Made by a program: the position numbers and the translations under genes. The notes under the pieces are model-generated. The model did not search any database. It was not told the origin of the DNA and was given only the letters and a program-made list of their open reading frames with translations. Of a stretch of 64,000 nucleotides of DNA, positions 34,285 through 43,489 are shown in pieces. Source of the stretch: Bacillus thuringiensis (lineage in GTDB: Bacteria; Bacillota; Bacilli; Bacillales; Bacillaceae_G); contig NZ_JACYOF010000008.1 in NCBI RefSeq assembly GCF_014932895.1, forward strand, positions 62,001-126,000, read 5' to 3'. The first letter of the stretch is position 1. Each line of letters opens with the position of its first letter.

Positions 34285-35682
34285 ATGGAAACGAAAAAAT
34301 GGGGATTATGGATTTTAACAGCTTTTGTTATCGGGAATATGGTTGGCGGTGGCGTATTTATGCTCCCAGCGAATTTAGCACAAGTATCAGGTCCAATGGG
34401 TTCTACACTTGCATGGAGTATTACAGGCCTTGGTGTATTTATGATTGCACTCGTATTTGGAAATTTAGCAATTCGGAAACCAGAATTAAAAGCCGGACCA
34501 CAAAGTTACGCTCAAGCGATGTTTTCTTCAAAAAAAGCAGGTACAGTTGCGGGATACAGTATGGCATGGGGATATTGGGCTGCTAACTGGGCTGCAACAG
34601 CATCTGTTATCATTTCCTTTGCTGGATATTTATCGACATTCTTTCCAGTTTTACAAAGTAAGCAAATTCTCTTTTCAATAAATGGATTTTCACTAGAACT
34701 CGGAAAAGGGTTAACTTTCCTCGTATGTAGCCTTATGTTATGGGGAATTCAATATATTCTTTCTCAAAATATTGATCGCGCTGGGAATATGAATCTTCTT
34801 GCTACCATTGCAAAAATTATCGGATTTACAATGTTTATTGTAATCACATTATTCATTTTCAATGCCTCTAATTTCGGGGACGGTCAAACATTTATGAATG
34901 AAGCAGGACAATCAATCCCGTTAGGTGGACAAATCAATTCAGCTGCTATTGCAACACTTTGGGCGTTTATCGGCATCGAATCGGCAGTTATGCTTTCTAA
35001 CCGCGCAAAATCACAGCGCGATGTAAAAAAAGCTACAATTTTCGGCTTAATTATTGCCCTTCTTATTTACATGTCAATTACTTTACTTACAATGGGAGCT
35101 CTTCCACAGGAAGCTTTAAAAGAGTCTCAAAAACCATTAGTAGACGCATTAAATTTAGCAATCGGTAATAAAGGCGCATATATAATGGCATTACTGGCAC
35201 TTGTATCTTTATTTGGATCTACTGTTGGCTGGATTGTTGTTAGTTCAGAGGTACCTTACCAGGCTGCTAAAAATGGACTTTTCCCTAAGTTTTTCAGTAA
35301 AACAAATAAAAAAGGTAGTCCTTCAAAATCATTATTGATTACAAATGTGATGACGCAAATTTTCTTATTCTCAACGATTTCTGGCACTGTTTCAGAAGCA
35401 TATAATTTCGCTATCGTTGTAGCAACATTAGCTTATTTAATTCCATACCTTGTTTCTACTCTGTACCAATTAAAATTGGTTATTACAGGAGAAACGTATG
35501 ATATAATGCCAGGATCTCGAATAAAAGACGGGGTCATTACTACATTAGCATTTGTATACTCTATTTGGGTTATCAAAACGGGAACTGCTGATTTAAAAAC
35601 TTTCTTCTTAGGAATTGGATTGTTTATATTAGGTCTTATTCTTTACCCCGTATTAATGAAAAACTCACAAAAAACAAATTAA
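34285..35682 (+). CDS. Basic amino acid/polyamine antiporter-type permease (APC), probable histidine transporter
   Basis: 465 residues, about 12 helices, APC superfamily of the ArcD/YvsH type: helix 1 has GNMVGGGVFMLPANLA, and IGIESAVMLSNRAKSQRDVKKAT follows helix 6. The family exchanges arginine/ornithine, lysine/cadaverine or histidine/histamine, or imports basic amino acids. The upstream four-histidine leader peptide argues that histidine is a substrate and that uptake is the role. The ATG is preceded by AAAGGAGTTAACAAAA. No decarboxylase or other histidine gene is adjacent. Confidence 0.87.
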   Translation: METKKWGLWILTAFVIGNMVGGGVFMLPANLAQVSGPMGSTLAWSITGLGVFMIALVFGNLAIRKPELKAGPQSYAQAMFSSKKAGTVAGYSMAWGYWAANWAATASVIISFAGYLSTFFPVLQSKQILFSINGFSLELGKGLTFLVCSLMLWGIQYILSQNIDRAGNMNLLATIAKIIGFTMFIVITLFIFNASNFGDGQTFMNEAGQSIPLGGQINSAAIATLWAFIGIESAVMLSNRAKSQRDVKKATIFGLIIALLIYMSITLLTMGALPQEALKESQKPLVDALNLAIGNKGAYIMALLALVSLFGSTVGWIVVSSEVPYQAAKNGLFPKFFSKTNKKGSPSKSLLITNVMTQIFLFSTISGTVSEAYNFAIVVATLAYLIPYLVSTLYQLKLVITGETYDIMPGSRIKDGVITTLAFVYSIWVIKTGTADLKTFFLGIGLFILGLILYPVLMKNSQKTN

Positions 35683-35713
35683 AAAAAGAGAAGCTTCTTG
35701 CTTCTCTTTTTTA
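35683..35713. terminator. Bidirectional terminator between the permease and the GGDEF-EAL gene
   Basis: AAAAGAGAAGC-TTCTT-GCTTCTCTTTT with T-runs on both strands. Confidence 0.87.
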
Positions 35714-37417
35714 TTAATAATCTATAATTAACTTTTCTTTTAACTCTCCTGCAGATAAAGGTTTCGCATAATAAAATCCTTGTACATAATCACAGCCCAT
35801 AGATTGTAATAAACTTTCTTGCTCTACTGTTTCGACCCCTTCAGCAACTACTGCTAACTTTAAACTATGAGCAATTTCAATAACAGACTTTACAATGGTT
35901 CGCTCTGGTTGTGCGTGATCATAATGAAATTCACGAATAAAATTACGATCAATTTTTACGATATCCAGTGGTAGTTGTTTTAAATAATATAAGGAAGAAT
36001 AACCCGTTCCAAAATCGTCTAAAGCGATTAAAACTCCCATATTTCTTAATTCTTGTAATGTAGCAATAATATAATCAAAATGCCGAACAGCAATACTTTC
36101 CGTTATTTCTAAAATTAAACGATTCGGAGGAAAACCAGTTCGCCTTAAAATGCTACGTACAGACAAAATAAAACGCTTTTGCATCAATTGCTGTATGGAT
36201 AAATTAACAGATAACCTTAATCCTTCTTGGTAATCTGGCAATGTTTTAAACAAGCGACATGATTTTTCTAATACCCAGTCTCCTAATTTTATAATAAGTC
36301 CAGACTCTTCAGCTACAGGGATAAATTCGCTTGGTGAAATAGGCCCGTCTTCTGTCATACAACGTACTAAAGCCTCAATACCAGTATATTTCTTCGTTTT
36401 CAAATCAATAATAGGCTGCAATGCCACGTCTAATTCTTCATCACGAATTGCCTTTTGCAAAGCAAATTCAATTTTCATTCTACGGTTTATTTTCGCACGT
36501 AACTCATCTGTAAAGAAACACGCAGCGTTTCTTCCTTGCTCTTTCGCACTATACATAGCTAAGTCCGAATTTTTTAATAGTGTTTCCACATCTTGTCCAT
36601 CTTGTGGATATGAGCAAAGTCCTAGACTAGCTGAAATGTACACTTCATGATCTTCAAGTATAAATGGTGCCTGAAAACATGACAACACAGATGTCGCTAA
36701 CTGCCTCATCTCATCTTGTGTATAATTTTTTGTTAACAGCACAAATTCGTCGCCGCCCAGCCTAGCCAGAACATCCTTCTCTCTTAGCACATAATGCAAC
36801 CGTGAAGCAACTTCGCTTAAAAGTAAATCTCCTATCATATGACCTAACGTATCATTTACTAATTTAAAACGATCCAAATCAAAATAAATCATGCCAAATT
36901 CTTTTTTCTCGGCAATCATCTCATTAACAGTCGTTATTAACTGTAAACGGTTCGGTAAACTCGTTAAAGCATCATGATATGCAAGTTCCCTATAACGACT
37001 TTCGCTTAACCGTAATCTCTGTTCTGCTTCTTTTCTACTACTAATGTCATTTCGGATCGCAATAAATTGATATGGCTCTCCTTTTTCATTTAAAAATGGA
37101 ACAATTGTTGTTTTAACCCAATAATATGTACCATCTTTCGCTCGATTCCGAATCTCACCTCTCCATACTTTTCCATTCAATATACGCTTCCATAAGTTTT
37201 GAAAAAACGCTTTCGGATGATAACTTGAATTTAAAATACGGTGATCTTTTCCAATTAACTCTTCTCTTGTATATTTGGAGATTTCACAAAACTTATCATT
37301 TACATATGTAATAAGACCTTTTCGATCTGTAATTGCAACAATTGAAGACTCATCTAATGCTAACTTTAAATCTCGCAATGAAGAGTCATATAATGCATGA
37401 CCTCTTTGTCCTAGCAT
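35714..37417 (-). CDS. PAS-GGDEF-EAL cyclic-di-GMP turnover protein
   Basis: 567 residues: PAS/PAC (about 15-130), GGDEF domain with an intact LGGDEF motif (about 220) and EAL domain with intact GIEALVR (about 348), ENITES-like [19 protein letters not shown] and the Lys in IVKID. Both diguanylate cyclase and phosphodiesterase sites look complete; which dominates cannot be told. No transmembrane segment is present, so it is cytoplasmic. The ATG at 37417 is eight bases after AAGGAG; an ATG two codons upstream is too close to that site. The 440-bp gap upstream (37424-37857) is AT-rich and shows no feature I can support. Confidence 0.92.
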   Translation of the reverse strand: MLGQRGHALYDSSLRDLKLALDESSIVAITDRKGLITYVNDKFCEISKYTREELIGKDHRILNSSYHPKAFFQNLWKRILNGKVWRGEIRNRAKDGTYYWVKTTIVPFLNEKGEPYQFIAIRNDISSRKEAEQRLRLSESRYRELAYHDALTSLPNRLQLITTVNEMIAEKKEFGMIYFDLDRFKLVNDTLGHMIGDLLLSEVASRLHYVLREKDVLARLGGDEFVLLTKNYTQDEMRQLATSVLSCFQAPFILEDHEVYISASLGLCSYPQDGQDVETLLKNSDLAMYSAKEQGRNAACFFTDELRAKINRRMKIEFALQKAIRDEELDVALQPIIDLKTKKYTGIEALVRCMTEDGPISPSEFIPVAEESGLIIKLGDWVLEKSCRLFKTLPDYQEGLRLSVNLSIQQLMQKRFILSVRSILRRTGFPPNRLILEITESIAVRHFDYIIATLQELRNMGVLIALDDFGTGYSSLYYLKQLPLDIVKIDRNFIREFHYDHAQPERTIVKSVIEIAHSLKLAVVAEGVETVEQESLLQSMGCDYVQGFYYAKPLSAGELKEKLIIDY

Positions 37418-37857
37418 GCGCATCTCTCCTTGCTTCCTATCTAATAACTAAAACACAACTTGTTTCTTTTCATAGAAATAGAGACATTTCATTTTTTTAT
37501 AATAGCCCTTTACATAAAACATATTTTTAAATAGGCCGATTAAAATAACATAATATTATTTGTACTAAAAAGCAATATAATACCGTTTCAATTATAATTA
37601 GTAGCTTCACATTTCTCTAATTATCTTGCATTCCTTTAAATAGCTCTATATAACCTCTATTTCCTACTAATTCCGCTCCCATCTAACCTTTTCGTTTTAA
37701 TAGCAAAATAGAAGTTAGAGCATACTATACAACTATTCACGAATAATAATATAAAAATCTAAATTGGTATGTATGTAGCTGAATTACAATAATAAAATAT
37801 TAACATATTTTCACCTTAATTTTGGAAATATTTTATAAATAAATACATTATTAAACT

Positions 37858-37886
37858 AAAAAAAGAGGATAGCCTCTTTTTTTAGT
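37858..37886 (-). terminator. Terminator of the Gly/His-rich protein gene
   Basis: AAAGAGG-ATAG-CCTCTTT followed by T-rich sequence on the minus strand. Confidence 0.8.
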
Positions 37887-38231
37887 TTAATACGGATATG
37901 GTATTTGCTGATAACCCGGGTATGGCACTGGATATGGTGCTGGATATGTTACTGGGTACGGTGCTGGATAATAACCTCCACTTGCTACCCCCGTTAATGC
38001 ACCAGCTGTAAGTCCACCTAACACTCCTCCAGCAAAACTTCCAGGGAAAAACCCACCGCCCCATGAGCCGCCCCCCCAGCCCCAGCCACCACCATTATGA
38101 TGATGGTGTCCACCATAATGATTATGTCCGCCATGATGATGGTGTCCGCCATGATGATGGCGGACACCATGATGATGGTGCCCGCCATAATGATTGCGAT
38201 AATACAATCCGTTATTTTCTATATAATTCAT
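37887..38231 (-). CDS. Gly/His/Tyr/Pro-rich low-complexity protein, 114 aa
   Basis: Three zones: residues 15-46 are tandem GGHHHH/GGHNHY units, 48-85 are Gly-rich with GWGWGGGSWGGG and a short hydrophobic GVLGGLTAGALTGVA, and 86-114 are YPAPYPVPYPGY-like Pro/Tyr repeats. There is no signal peptide. Composition recalls spore coat or exosporium small proteins and metal-binding proteins; that is inference from composition only. The ATG is preceded by GGGGAGGGGAATA. It is followed in the same direction by a terminator and preceded by a similar Gly-rich gene. Confidence 0.75.
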   Translation of the reverse strand: MNYIENNGLYYRNHYGGHHHHGVRHHHGGHHHHGGHNHYGGHHHHNGGGWGWGGGSWGGGFFPGSFAGGVLGGLTAGALTGVASGGYYPAPYPVTYPAPYPVPYPGYQQIPYPY

Positions 38232-38261
38232 TATTCCCCTCCCCTTTTCAATTTTCTCACC

Positions 38262-38411
38262 TTAATAGGTGTTGTATGAATAATACGGATAACCATATCC
38301 AGGACTTAGTAATGCACCTGCTACAAAGCCTGGAAATAAACCTCCACCAAAAAACGGCGAATGTCCAAAACCACCGCTATGACCAAGTCCTCCAATTGGA
38401 AGACCGTACAT
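38262..38411 (-). CDS. Small Gly/Tyr-rich protein, 49 aa
   Basis: From the ATG at 38411, nine bases after AAAAGGG, the protein reads MYGLPIGGLGHSGGF and ends YGYPYYSYNTY, with a central FFGGGLFPGFVAGALLSPG. It shares the GLFPG-type core and aromatic tail with its 114-residue neighbour, so the two look like a diverged pair. An in-frame ATG three codons upstream overlaps the ribosome site. Possibly a spore-surface protein; function not established. Confidence 0.65.
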   Translation of the reverse strand: MYGLPIGGLGHSGGFGHSPFFGGGLFPGFVAGALLSPGYGYPYYSYNTY

Positions 38412-38592
38412 TTTATTCATCCCTTTTCTATTTAAAAACGGAACAATATACTGTATGTAGGACAAATGCGGAAAGTATAGGGAAATACCTATATTTTGTA
38501 AAAAACAGAAAACCCTTTATAATAATAATGTCAGATTACAACTTCTATTTAAGAAGTCTATATTTAAGAAAGATTAGAGGAATTTTATAGAA

Positions 38593-40122
38593 ATGAAGAA
38601 GCCTATTGTTCAATTATTATTAGTATTTACAATTATATCTATCGTTCTATTTCTTTTAAATACATCGTTCATTTCGTTATATACATTTGTCGGTGCTCTA
38701 TGGTCTATTACAATCGTAGGAATTTCATTCGTTATTTTTATCGAAAACAGGTCTCCACAAAGTACCTTAGCGTGGTTTTTAGTATTAGCACTTCTTCCTG
38801 TTGTAGGTGTGCTTTTATACTCTATTTTCGGGCGTAGCCGTTGGAGAAGAAAAAAACATCTCCATCGCTCAGAAGAACAAAGAAAATTATTCCGTGAAAT
38901 TTTAGAAAGAAAACGCCTAGAATTATCACTCACAGTTCCATTACATGAACGTTCTATACATTTAACAGAAGTCGTACAAAAATTTGGAGGCGGTCCTGCC
39001 GCAGATAGAACGTCTACAAAACTTTTAACAAACGGAGATCAAACATTCTCAGAAATTTTACAAGCTATCGAGCACGCACAACATCACATACATATTCAAT
39101 ACTATATTTATAAATCTGATGAGATCGGTACAAAAGTTCGAGATGCTTTAATAAAAAAAGCAAAGTCTGGGGTTATTGTGCGCTTCCTTTATGATGGACT
39201 CGGAAGTAATACGTTAAGAAGAAGATTCTTACAGCCTATGAAAAAAGCTGGAATTGAAATTGTCGAATTTGACCCTATTTTTTCAGCTTGGTTACTTGAA
39301 ACAGTCAATTATCGCAACCATCGAAAAATCGTTATTGTAGATGGAGAAATTGGTTTTACTGGGGGACTCAACGTCGGTGATGAATATCTTGGCCGTTCAA
39401 AAAAATTCCCCGTTTGGCGTGATAGTCATTTAAAAATAGAAGGAAAAGCGTTATATAAATTACAAGCAATTTTTCTAGAAGACTGGCTCTATGCCTCTAG
39501 TGGTTTGAATACGTATTCCTGGGATCAATTCATGAATAGCCAATACTTCCCAGGTAAAGAAATTTCGAATGCAGAAGGTGCTGTTCAAATTGTAGCGAGT
39601 GGACCAAGCTCAGATGATAAAAGTATTCGTAATACATTATTAGCTGTTATGGGCTCTGCAAAAAAATCTATTTGGATCGCTACACCATACTTTATTCCAG
39701 ATCAAGAAACTTTAACATTATTACGCTTAAGTGCAATATCTGGCATAGATGTACGCATTTTATATCCAGGTAAAAGTGATAGTATTATTAGCGATCAAGC
39801 ATCCCAATCCTATTTCACTCCACTTTTAAAAGCTGGGGCTTCCATTTATAGTTATAAAGATGGGTTCATGCACGCAAAAATTGTACTCGTCGATGATAAA
39901 ATTGCAACAATCGGAACAGCTAATATGGATGTACGCAGCTTTGAATTAAATTATGAAATTATTAGCGTACTGTATGAATCCGAAACCGTACATGATATTA
40001 AGCGCGATTTTGAAGAAGACTTTAAGCATTCCACTGAAATTAAATGGAACTCGTTCCAAAAAAGAAGTATCAAAAAAAGAATATTAGAATCCTTTATGCG
40101 ACTCATTTCTCCATTACTATAA
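38593..40122 (+). CDS. cls: Cardiolipin synthase
   Basis: 509 residues: two N-terminal membrane helices (about 5-60) and two phospholipase-D domains with HKD motifs, NHRKIVIVDGEIGFTGG (about 240) and MHAKIVLVDDKIATIGT (about 425). It condenses two phosphatidylglycerols into cardiolipin and glycerol at the membrane. Length fits the bacterial Cls family. The ATG has AGAGGA a little far upstream (about 12 bases). Single gene with a terminator directly after. Confidence 0.93.
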   Translation: MKKPIVQLLLVFTIISIVLFLLNTSFISLYTFVGALWSITIVGISFVIFIENRSPQSTLAWFLVLALLPVVGVLLYSIFGRSRWRRKKHLHRSEEQRKLFREILERKRLELSLTVPLHERSIHLTEVVQKFGGGPAADRTSTKLLTNGDQTFSEILQAIEHAQHHIHIQYYIYKSDEIGTKVRDALIKKAKSGVIVRFLYDGLGSNTLRRRFLQPMKKAGIEIVEFDPIFSAWLLETVNYRNHRKIVIVDGEIGFTGGLNVGDEYLGRSKKFPVWRDSHLKIEGKALYKLQAIFLEDWLYASSGLNTYSWDQFMNSQYFPGKEISNAEGAVQIVASGPSSDDKSIRNTLLAVMGSAKKSIWIATPYFIPDQETLTLLRLSAISGIDVRILYPGKSDSIISDQASQSYFTPLLKAGASIYSYKDGFMHAKIVLVDDKIATIGTANMDVRSFELNYEIISVLYESETVHDIKRDFEEDFKHSTEIKWNSFQKRSIKKRILESFMRLISPLL

Positions 40123-40151
40123 GCAATCAATGTACTATTGATTGCTTTTTC
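40123..40151 (+). terminator. Terminator of cls
   Basis: GCAATCAAT-GTACT-ATTGATTGC followed by TTTTTC. Confidence 0.85.
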
Positions 40152-40249
40152 TTTTATATTCGTCCCCTCTCCTTTTCTTTGCATACCATATTAAAAAAAG
40201 TTATCATAAGATGTATTACTTTATGAAAATAATGTTAGGTGGGAAATAC

Positions 40250-41143
40250 ATGTTAGAACAATTTCATATACATGCTGATTTAAAACGACAGCTTTCAGCA
40301 ATTCATGAAAAGAATAAAAAAGAAGCTGGCGAAAATGCACATTTAATCGGAACGAAAATATATAAAGCGTCTGATAATAGCATTATCGAAGATGCGATTA
40401 CAGCACTTCTTCTTGGCAAGAACATTCTATTAAAAGGACCGACTGGTAGTGGTAAAACAGTACTGGCGGAAACTCTTTCTTCTTTATTCCAAAAACCAAT
40501 GCATAGCATTAACTGCTCTATCGACTTAGATGTAGAAGGTATTTTAGGATACAACACACTACAAACGAAAGATGGCGCTTCTGAAGTTGCATTCGTTAAC
40601 GGTCCTCTTATGAAAGCAATGAAGAACGGTGACTTCCTATATATTGACGAAATCAATATGGCAAAACCTGAAACTTTACCACTACTTCATGGCGCATTAG
40701 ATTATCGTAAAATGATTACAAACCCATTTACACAAGAAGTTGTATACGGTGATGATGAATACCGCGTAATCGCTGCAATCAATGAAGGTTACGTTGGAAC
40801 AAGTGAACTAAACGAAGCATTAAAAAACCGCTTCGTTATTATTGAAGTTCCTTACATTCAAGGTGAAACGTTAAAAGAACTATTATTAGCAGAATCAAAA
40901 TTGAAAGATACTGCAACAATTGAAAAGTTCGTTGCATTTGCAAGTGATCTTATGCCTTTAGCTCGTGATGGGCGTGTAAGTGAAGAAGCAGCAAGTATTC
41001 GTGGTATTATCGACGCATGTGATTTAGGTGTATATATTCCTGTTATGCGTGCTATTGAACGAAGCATTATTGCAAAATTAAATGATGAAACAGAACAAAT
41101 GACTGTCCGTGAATTAGCAGAAAGTTATTTCTTTGAGGGATAA
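40250..41143 (+). CDS. MoxR-family AAA+ ATPase (NorQ/YojN-like)
   Basis: 297 residues from an ATG after AGGTGGGAAATAC; the longer upstream frame has no ribosome site. Walker A GPTGSGKT (about 63), Walker B FLYIDEINMAKPE (about 130), sensor 1 in IAAINEG and arginine finger region LKNRF. MoxR/NorQ ATPases act with a VWA-domain partner to insert metals or remodel a client enzyme. The partner is the next gene, three bases downstream. The pair matches B. subtilis yojN-yojO. The client protein is not in the window. Confidence 0.88.
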   Translation: MLEQFHIHADLKRQLSAIHEKNKKEAGENAHLIGTKIYKASDNSIIEDAITALLLGKNILLKGPTGSGKTVLAETLSSLFQKPMHSINCSIDLDVEGILGYNTLQTKDGASEVAFVNGPLMKAMKNGDFLYIDEINMAKPETLPLLHGALDYRKMITNPFTQEVVYGDDEYRVIAAINEGYVGTSELNEALKNRFVIIEVPYIQGETLKELLLAESKLKDTATIEKFVAFASDLMPLARDGRVSEEAASIRGIIDACDLGVYIPVMRAIERSIIAKLNDETEQMTVRELAESYFFEG

Positions 41144-41146
41144 TTC

Positions 41147-43027
41147 ATGAGACAAATTTTTAGTGACAAGAAAATTGATGCGTCGCTGTTTCTACAAATG
41201 GAAAACTTAATGTATGCCCTTCTAAAGGAAGACGATGCCTATCTTGAATATGGCTATAAAGCATACTACGACGAAATTGAAAAAAAGGTTGTCATTAGTC
41301 ACTTTTGGGATGATCGAAAAGAAGAAGATACAGTAATCGGATTAAAAAGCGAAGTGTTCTTAAAAGCACTTGGCAATAAACATTACTCGGACATGACTTT
41401 AATTCGTTCTTATGCGATTGAATTGCAAGAATCGCCCTTAAAAAAGTTTTTAACACAATTATTTGTTCTATTAGAAGATTTACGTGTCGAGGAAATCGTA
41501 AAGAACTTACGTCCTGGCACAAAGCACGTTTTTAAACGCCGAAAAGAAATGTACCGCAATTACTTCGGCTCCCAAAATGAAATAAACCGCGTTCGTAATT
41601 ATCACGGTGACCGTCTATTTTGCCTATGTTATCTTTCATTAACGAGCGATAAATATGAAATGTTTAATAATGAATATTTTGAGCAAATTGAAACGATTTT
41701 ACATGAAACATTCCAAGCACGTAATACAGAAGATATTATGTATATCGTTGAGAAAATTCGCTATCGCTTAGAGGCGCTTCTTGAAAGTGATATGCTTAAC
41801 AACTATTTCGGACACGCTCCGCTTTACCTATCTGTTCTTGCAGATGAGAAAAACTGCCGTACCGAAAAATTAGCAAATGATGATACACAAATCGTTGATG
41901 ACGAGAATAAAAACAAAATTAATGAAAGCTTCTCGACGTGGCACCGTGAAAATAAAAACAATGAAAACGAGAACTTTTTACGCTTTGAACTAGAAAGCGG
42001 AACAAAAACAAATATGATGGGTGATACTGCTCGTGAATCAGAAGATGGTGACCAAGCACTTGGTTCTGTACAAGGTACTTCACAAAAAAGTACACAATCT
42101 AACTTTGATGGTGCTGATACAGAAGAAGCAAGAGCTTCTCACGCTTCTAGTCAAAACCACGGTGTATACGGTAAGTATAATGCTGGAGCTTCTCACACAT
42201 TTAAAGAAGCTCGCAAACCAAATTCTGACGAGAAAAAAGATTATCAAGCTATCAAATCAGTCGTCAATAAAGATGTAAAAGAATTAAAGAAAATCATCGA
42301 AAAAACGATTGAAAATAAAACAAATGCAAATAGTGATAAATACTACGGAAGACTTCGCAAGAAATTCCTTCGTATTTATACCGAAAAACAGCCACGTATG
42401 TTTTATAAAAAAGGACAAGAGTCACAAGAACTGGATGTTGCATTCCAACTGTTAGTTGACTGTTCTGGTTCTATGTATAACAAAATGGAAGAAACGAAGA
42501 AGAGTGTTGTACTATTCCATGAAGCTTTAAAATCTTTAAAAATCCCGCACGCTATTAGCGGATTTTGGGAAGACGCCTCTAGTGCTAAACCTGAAGATAA
42601 GCCGAACGTTATCCATGAAGTTGTAAATTATAAAAACTCAACGTTACCAAACGTTGGCCCAGAAATTATGCAACTTCGTGAAGAAGAGGATAACCGCGAC
42701 GGATATATTATTCGTATCGTTTCTGAAAAGCTTGCAAAAAGACCCGAGAAACATAAATTCTTACTAGTCTTTACAGACGGTGAGCCTTCTGCTCTAGACT
42801 ATCAACAAGACGGAATTTTAGATACGCATGAAGCTGTTAAACTCGCGCGTAAAAGTGGTATGGAAGTAATCGGTATCTTCATCGAAGAAGGAGAAGCGAA
42901 AGAAGCGACATATCAATTAATGAAGAATATTTATAATCATCACTTCTTAGTTGCAAATCACGCTGAAGATTTACGATTGAAGATTAAACCATTACTGAAA
43001 AAACTATTACTGAAGGCGATTGAATAG
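41147..43027 (+). CDS. VWA-domain protein, NorD/YojO-like partner of the MoxR ATPase
   Basis: 626 residues. An N-terminal helical region of unknown fold (about 1-270), an acidic, Ser/Asn-rich linker (about 270-370), then a von Willebrand A domain with the MIDAS motif VDCSGSMYNK (DxSxS near residue 438) and a downstream TDGEPSA Asp (about 545). NorD-type proteins bind the MoxR hexamer and a client, often a respiratory or metal enzyme. It is translationally close to the ATPase gene and ends the operon. Confidence 0.87.
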   Translation: MRQIFSDKKIDASLFLQMENLMYALLKEDDAYLEYGYKAYYDEIEKKVVISHFWDDRKEEDTVIGLKSEVFLKALGNKHYSDMTLIRSYAIELQESPLKKFLTQLFVLLEDLRVEEIVKNLRPGTKHVFKRRKEMYRNYFGSQNEINRVRNYHGDRLFCLCYLSLTSDKYEMFNNEYFEQIETILHETFQARNTEDIMYIVEKIRYRLEALLESDMLNNYFGHAPLYLSVLADEKNCRTEKLANDDTQIVDDENKNKINESFSTWHRENKNNENENFLRFELESGTKTNMMGDTARESEDGDQALGSVQGTSQKSTQSNFDGADTEEARASHASSQNHGVYGKYNAGASHTFKEARKPNSDEKKDYQAIKSVVNKDVKELKKIIEKTIENKTNANSDKYYGRLRKKFLRIYTEKQPRMFYKKGQESQELDVAFQLLVDCSGSMYNKMEETKKSVVLFHEALKSLKIPHAISGFWEDASSAKPEDKPNVIHEVVNYKNSTLPNVGPEIMQLREEEDNRDGYIIRIVSEKLAKRPEKHKFLLVFTDGEPSALDYQQDGILDTHEAVKLARKSGMEVIGIFIEEGEAKEATYQLMKNIYNHHFLVANHAEDLRLKIKPLLKKLLLKAIE

Positions 43028-43028
43028 A

Positions 43029-43061
43029 AAATAGGAGCCTTGTGGCTCCTATTTTTTTTTG
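43029..43061. terminator. Terminator between the VWA gene and the NUDIX gene
   Basis: ATAGGAGCC-TTGT-GGCTCCTAT followed by nine T on the plus strand; it may also serve the converging NUDIX gene. Confidence 0.87.
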
Positions 43062-43066
43062 TTCAA

Positions 43067-43489
43067 TTACTTTGTTTTTGGCTGAAACTTGTATGGAATG
43101 GCTACTTCTAATAATGTTTCGAATCCTCCTTCGTAGAATGGGAATCGTTCATTTGCAATCGTTCGATCTACCCACTCTATCGCAGAAATTTCTCCTTCAT
43201 CTTCTGCATGTAGCTCGCCGGTTAGTACTTTCGTTCCAAATGTAAAAAGTAGTGCATGGTGCCCTTTCTTCTCAAAAAACTTTTCATTAATCGCCACCAG
43301 TCCTTCTGGCTCAACTATTAATCCTGTCTCTTCCTTCACTTCTCTTACTAGTGCTTCCTCTAATGTCTCTCTCTGTTCAACAGCTCCGCCTGGCAATGAC
43401 CAAACGTTTTGTTCTATATTATGTACCATTAATATTTTATCTTTTTCTTCGTCATGTATTAGTGCATATACAACATCAACTCTTTGCAT
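43067..43489 (-). CDS. NUDIX hydrolase
   Basis: 140 residues with a full NUDIX box (about 37-59): GGAVEQRETLEEALVREVKEE-TG pattern, i.e. G-x5-E-x7-R-E-x2-E-E. It hydrolyses nucleoside diphosphates linked to another moiety; substrate unknown. The ATG at 43489 is nine bases after AAGGAG and overlaps the 3' end of the orotate phosphoribosyltransferase gene by 14 bp, indicating cotranscription. Confidence 0.88.
   Translation of the reverse strand: MQRVDVVYALIHDEEKDKILMVHNIEQNVWSLPGGAVEQRETLEEALVREVKEETGLIVEPEGLVAINEKFFEKKGHHALLFTFGTKVLTGELHAEDEGEISAIEWVDRTIANERFPFYEGGFETLLEVAIPYKFQPKTK

Noticed and set aside
38096-38190. Short tandem and inverted units (GATGATGGTGTCCGCC-like) considered as a CRISPR array.
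   Set aside because: Units are codon-phased, 12-18 bp, without distinct spacers, and lie inside a His/Gly-rich coding sequence.
38063-38590. 175-codon plus-strand frame rich in His/Asp opposite the Gly/His-rich gene.
   Set aside because: Generated by reading the GGHHHH-encoding DNA repeats in antisense; the minus-strand frames have good ribosome sites and a matching neighbour.
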